This document shows positions 5,807 to 6,112 of a DNA stretch of 6,112 nt, in pieces (positions within the stretch are counted from its first letter, which is position 1; every line of letters begins with the position of its first letter). A program made the position numbers and the translations under genes. Source of the stretch: Candidatus Hermodarchaeota archaeon (GTDB lineage: Archaea > Asgardarchaeota > Hermodarchaeia > Hermodarchaeales > Hermodarchaeaceae); the NCBI GenBank assembly GCA_016840185.1, contig JAEOSV010000141.1, positions 1 through 6,112 of the forward strand, given 5' to 3'. The notes beneath the pieces were generated by a model that did no database searches, was not told the origin of the DNA, and worked only from the letters and a program-made list of their open reading frames with translations.

Positions 5807-6112
5807 ATGTTTAACGTAACCTTTGTAAAATTCTCCGCCATGAAAAACAAAGACATCGTTGATAGCAACGATGAAACCATTGGTCGAGTAATCGACTTCC
5901 ACTTCGTTCTTCAAGACCGAAAAGTCATCTTCAAGAGTGTTGTCATGGGTGGAAGCCGTATTGAAGAATTTCTCGAACGAATCGGAGCAAAAGCTGACAT
6001 TGACCCCTTCTTCTCCCTTGAACTCATCGATCGCTACGAAAACGGAAAACTCTTCCTTAAAGTGCCCTACGAAAAGCTCAGTGAACCTGTTAAAATGGGT
6101 GAAGACGAGAAA
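5807..6112 (+). CDS. PRC-barrel domain protein (3' partial)
   Basis: The frame runs open off the window end with 102 visible residues. The N-terminal part FVKFSAMKNKDIVDSNDETIGRVIDFHF (6-33) matches the opening strands of PRC-barrel domains, whose usual pattern is a short strand, then gk.VvdsdGe.iGkV.D. The later segments KSVVMGGS (43-50) and GKLFLKVPYEKL (80-91) fit the remaining strands and the following loop. PRC barrels act as small protein- or RNA-binding modules, as in RimM and photosynthetic reaction centres. Archaeal single-domain members include cell-division partners of SepF (CdpB), but nothing here shows that role. ATG 5807 is chosen because it is the first start after an in-frame TAG at 5762-5764 and includes the first beta strand. 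ATG 5840 would cut that strand off. The gap to the PLP enzyme is 86 bases, so a separate promoter is possible. A long reverse frame over the 5' end is judged a shadow. Confidence 0.8.
   Translation, partial: MFNVTFVKFSAMKNKDIVDSNDETIGRVIDFHFVLQDRKVIFKSVVMGGSRIEEFLERIGAKADIDPFFSLELIDRYENGKLFLKVPYEKLSEPVKMGEDEK

Noticed and set aside
5663..5914. Minus-strand open frame of 83 codons across the end of the PLP enzyme and the start of the PRC-barrel gene
   Set aside because: It overlaps two well-supported coding regions on the other strand, has no recognisable family motif, and most of it mirrors codons of the PRC-barrel gene. I judge it a shadow, although the part over 5721-5806 reads fairly smoothly.

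Overview
The window looks archaeal, and an Asgard archaeon (Heimdall- or Thorarchaeia-like) is my best guess. The main reason is the first gene: an extracellular beta-sandwich region, one membrane helix and a cytoplasmic longin/roadblock-like module, an architecture I associate with Asgard genomes. Supporting signs are a PRC-barrel protein, few classical Shine-Dalgarno sites and moderate base composition. The lineage call is inference from family resemblance, not a search result.

Layout. Positions 2-1456 (+) are the 3' part of a membrane receptor-like gene whose start lies before the window. The frame is open from the first complete codon, so the ATG at 281 is internal. Positions 1579-2877 (+) encode a 12-helix MFS transporter of the oxalate/formate antiporter (OFA) group, followed by a hairpin and T-run that resemble a terminator. 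A short minus-strand stretch (2927-3139) looks like the decayed C-terminus of a SagB-type nitroreductase. It lies directly behind a minus-strand Old Yellow Enzyme-family NADH:flavin oxidoreductase (3140-4114). A divergent control region (4115-4256) separates that enzyme from a rightward pair: a 73-residue four-cysteine protein (4257-4478) and, 27 bases later, a class V PLP-dependent enzyme of the isopenicillin-N-epimerase-like type (4506-5720). The window ends inside a PRC-barrel gene (5807-6112, 3' end missing).

There is no single obvious pathway. The only tight gene pair is the small cysteine protein with the PLP enzyme. The flavin enzyme and the nitroreductase remnant suggest that two flavin reductases once stood side by side. 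I see no rRNA, tRNA, CRISPR array, insertion sequence or integrase. The points most worth checking are the Asp-to-Asn change at the PLP pyridine-binding site, the cysteine-protein/PLP-enzyme pair, the receptor-like gene and the nitroreductase remnant.
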